This document shows positions 15,170-16,981 of a DNA stretch of 16,981 nucleotides, piece after piece. A program made the translations under genes and the position numbers. Source of the stretch: Campylobacterota bacterium (GTDB lineage Bacteria > Campylobacterota > Campylobacteria > Campylobacterales > Sulfurovaceae). The stretch is taken from NCBI GenBank assembly GCA_011330645.1, contig DRQB01000175.1, positions 1 to 16,981 of the forward strand, given 5' to 3'. Every line of letters starts with the position of its first letter. The stretch's first letter is position 1. Below the pieces are notes generated by a model. The model saw only the letters and a list, made by a program, of their open reading frames with translations, made no database searches and was not told the DNA's origin.

Positions 15170-16075
15170 TTAATGTCCACTCACCTTCTTCTTTCCACCC
15201 ACAAGCCAGTAGGCTATGGCTAAACCAACAATAACCGCACCAATAACCAATAATTCTCCAGATTTCTCAGAAGAGAGTGAATAGATAAGTACCTTTCTAA
15301 TCAATGCAGCCATTGCCAACATAATAAATGCTCCTATAGCAAAGCCTTTCCCCTGAAGATGGTTTATCTCTTCATGGATGAGCTCTATGGCTGCCCATAA
15401 GACTAGCAGACTTCCAAGTACAGTTAAAATACCTTTTTCTATGCCTAAATCTGAGAAGAAGAGTAAATAAATATCATAAACAAAAAGCCCTACTGCAAAA
15501 AATGCAACCAATGCCAAAGCACTGGCTAGAAAAAAGTTAATATAAGAGTTAAATTTCTTTAACCCTGTTAAAATAGTCTTTTCAAATTTGGATAAAGAAA
15601 GAAACTTACTTAATTCTTCTTCTCGATAAGAACTGGTAAGTACATCTAGATTCATATCTATCATTTTTTCTACGGCTTTTATTTCTTTTACATGTTGTTC
15701 TTTGTTTATAAAGTTATCTTCAATACTCTGCAAGACAAAAGTACGTACAAAAGTAAAAGCTGAATTTACATAATGTGTGGGTAAGCCTATTTTTACATGG
15801 ACTTCCCCTATCTTATAAAGATGCAAAAAATAAGGCATATCATACTGTCCACAAAAGAGATTAATAAACCACTCTTTAATCTTTTTTCTATGATGCGCGA
15901 TAATATCTTTATTTTTAAGAAATTGAGCTGTCGTTCCAAACCCCCAAATATAATCATAAAACTCATCTATAAACTTGTCTGCAAGTTCTTCCATCCTAGG
16001 TTGCAATTTTTTTAAAATAACTGCTTCTTCATCGGTAAACTTATAGTGTTCTTTTAACGTAGTATACTGTTCCAT
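15170..16075 (-). CDS. Protoglobin domain fused to PsiE-like membrane domain
   Basis: 301 residues. Residues about 1-160 are a protoglobin/globin-coupled-sensor fold: the long helical start, FYDYIWGF (39-46), HRKKIKEWFINLFCGQYD, and LYKIGEVHVKIGLPTHYV, in which His93 is the expected proximal heme ligand. A linker (about 160-178) leads to four membrane helices (about 179-205, 214-235, 246-266, 272-292). ELIHEEINHLQGKGFAIGAF and ALIRKVLIY there resemble the PsiE family. No kinase, cyclase or methyl-acceptor output is present; the globin is simply anchored to the membrane. The gene begins two bases after the Fnr-like gene in an operon with DUF2798 and StyC-like genes. Likely role: NO or O2 sensing or removal at the membrane (inference). 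Confidence 0.82.
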   Translation of the reverse strand: MEQYTTLKEHYKFTDEEAVILKKLQPRMEELADKFIDEFYDYIWGFGTTAQFLKNKDIIAHHRKKIKEWFINLFCGQYDMPYFLHLYKIGEVHVKIGLPTHYVNSAFTFVRTFVLQSIEDNFINKEQHVKEIKAVEKMIDMNLDVLTSSYREEELSKFLSLSKFEKTILTGLKKFNSYINFFLASALALVAFFAVGLFVYDIYLLFFSDLGIEKGILTVLGSLLVLWAAIELIHEEINHLQGKGFAIGAFIMLAMAALIRKVLIYSLSSEKSGELLVIGAVIVGLAIAYWLVGGKKKVSGH

Positions 16076-16077
16076 AA

Positions 16078-16713
16078 CTATTCCTTTTCTGTTATTTTAT
16101 AACCTGTACTTACTTTATCTAACTTCCCTTCTTTAACTAATTTCTTAATATTTCGAGAAAAAGTTTCAGGAACCATACCAAGGATGGAGGCTATTTCATA
16201 TTGTTTTAAATCCAAACTGAGTGTTGGATTTTCTCTATAAAAATGAAGTATCTTCTCTGTAGAATTTGAGGCAATATTAAAATGAATATTTTGCTGTAAT
16301 AAATCTACTTTTTTTAATAATGACTGGATAATCTCATATGAGATATTAGGATGTGTGATAAAGAGTTTTTCAAACTCCACTATATCTATCTTTATAATGG
16401 CACCATCAGACTGAAATGTAGCACTTGAAGGTAAAGGGGTATGTCGTAATGTTGCTGCTTCAGCAAGTAATGCATAACGGTTAAAATAGCCTATAACTAT
16501 CTCATTACCTTTACTATCATGTTTAAAAATACTCACAACACCATCAATAAGAAGCATCAATGAATCACTCACTTCACCTTCTAAGAAGAGTGTAGCACCC
16601 TCTTTATACTCATAAATATGTGATATCTTTTCTAAGGCTCTAAGTTCATCTTCTTTTAAAGAAGAAAACATACTCACTTCTTTTAATATGGTGTTGATCG
16701 ATTTATTTTGCAT
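16078..16713 (-). CDS. Crp/Fnr-family transcriptional regulator, cysteine-free paralogue
   Basis: 211 residues, co-linear with and clearly related to the regulator at 12860-13492 (shared blocks: FLEG..SDSL, LLAEAA..R.TP.PSSA, IIQSLL.K...LQ.NIH.NI, ATFSRN/ETFSRN). It has no cysteine at all, so it cannot carry an iron-sulfur cluster or a Cys-based redox switch; sensing by heme or another ligand is inferred. The recognition helix VPETFSR has Glu183, Ser186 and Arg187, the FNR-type trio expected to read TTGAT half-sites, so it is the better candidate for the operators before norC and the SDR gene. It sits between DUF2798 and the globin gene with gaps of 14 and 2 bases, hence one operon. Confidence 0.9.
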   Translation of the reverse strand: MQNKSINTILKEVSMFSSLKEDELRALEKISHIYEYKEGATLFLEGEVSDSLMLLIDGVVSIFKHDSKGNEIVIGYFNRYALLAEAATLRHTPLPSSATFQSDGAIIKIDIVEFEKLFITHPNISYEIIQSLLKKVDLLQQNIHFNIASNSTEKILHFYRENPTLSLDLKQYEIASILGMVPETFSRNIKKLVKEGKLDKVSTGYKITEKE

Positions 16714-16727
16714 AGTAAACTATACCA

Positions 16728-16973
16728 TTACTTTCTATATTGTCTTAGCACATACGCTGTAAATGCATGTAAAAATGGTGACACAACAAATATGACTGTA
16801 AATGCTGTAACCCATGCTTGCAGCCAAATATGTGTCACTACATCTATTTGAGGGTCACAATAAAAAGATGAGACCATATAGGTCATACTTCCAGACATAA
16901 GTCCTGAGAGTATGAGCGTAAATATGGTTCTATGCAAGAGCGGGAGTGCCATCTTCTCTCTTTGCTTGTGCAT
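16728..16973 (-). CDS. DUF2798-family small membrane protein (start possibly beyond window)
   Basis: 81 residues, two membrane helices (about 15-36 and 45-70) with the DUF2798 pattern: a helix with LSGLMSGSMTYMVS, then IWLQAWVTAFTVIFVVSPFLHAFTAYVLR. Function of the family is unknown. The ATG at 16973 is eight bases from the window edge with only GGAA before it; the in-frame ATG at 16952 (residue 8), directly after GAGAAG, is an alternative, and the frame stays open to the edge, so an upstream start cannot be excluded. It is the first visible gene of the regulator-globin operon. Confidence 0.75.
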   Translation of the reverse strand: MHKQREKMALPLLHRTIFTLILSGLMSGSMTYMVSSFYCDPQIDVVTHIWLQAWVTAFTVIFVVSPFLHAFTAYVLRQYRK

Positions 16974-16981
16974 AAAGTTCC

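Noticed and set aside
15797..16015. 72-codon plus-strand frame inside the globin gene
   Set aside because: Antisense shadow over conserved globin codons; no ribosome site or family resemblance.

Overview
The window is AT-rich chromosomal DNA that looks like a Campylobacterota (epsilonproteobacterial) sulfur- or hydrogen-oxidising denitrifier of the Sulfurovum/Sulfurimonas kind. This rests on base composition, protein style and gene content (a cytochrome c-type nitric oxide reductase, globin-type NO genes, an HD-domain CCA enzyme). It is an inference; no rRNA or other decisive marker is present.

Layout. (1) 1-100: on the + strand, an RNA closely matching the c-di-GMP-I (GEMM) riboswitch core, with an overlapping intrinsic-terminator hairpin. 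It points at the 3' end of a convergent gene, with no sense-strand gene close behind it. (2) 146-1966, minus: a tautomerase-family protein followed by the tRNA CCA-adding enzyme. (3) 2233-7506, plus: a tightly packed export operon (TolC-type outer-membrane channel, HlyD-type adaptor, two ABC-2 permeases, no ATPase gene), then a serine esterase. (4) 7503-8041: a small DUF1289 Cys protein (minus) and a glycine-zipper lipoprotein (plus), closed by a hairpin that can serve both strands. (5) 8096-12739, minus: norC-norB-norD-norQ, the respiratory nitric oxide reductase and its maturation/activation proteins. All heme and FeB ligands of NorB are recognisable. (6) 12860-14331, minus: a short-chain dehydrogenase and a Crp/Fnr-family regulator. 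(7) 14332-14667: a non-coding AT-rich spacer. (8) 14668-16973, minus: a DUF2798 membrane protein, a second Crp/Fnr regulator, a protoglobin fused to a PsiE-like membrane domain, and a four-helix membrane protein resembling styrene oxide isomerase (StyC), a heme b protein.

How it fits together. The right half (8-17 kb) reads as one nitric-oxide/denitrification island. Two near-identical Crp/Fnr-type operators (TTGAT-N4-GTCAT) lie in front of norC and of the dehydrogenase-regulator pair. In both, a -10 box sits where the operator centre falls at -41.5, the classical activating position. The two regulators are paralogues without the iron-sulfur cysteine cluster of FNR, and they differ at a key DNA-reading residue, so they may read different operators. 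The least described part is the operon at 14.7-17 kb, which couples a membrane-anchored globin, a putative membrane heme protein and a cysteine-free Fnr-like regulator next to the NO reductase. I propose it as a candidate membrane heme-based NO (or O2) sensing or detoxification module.
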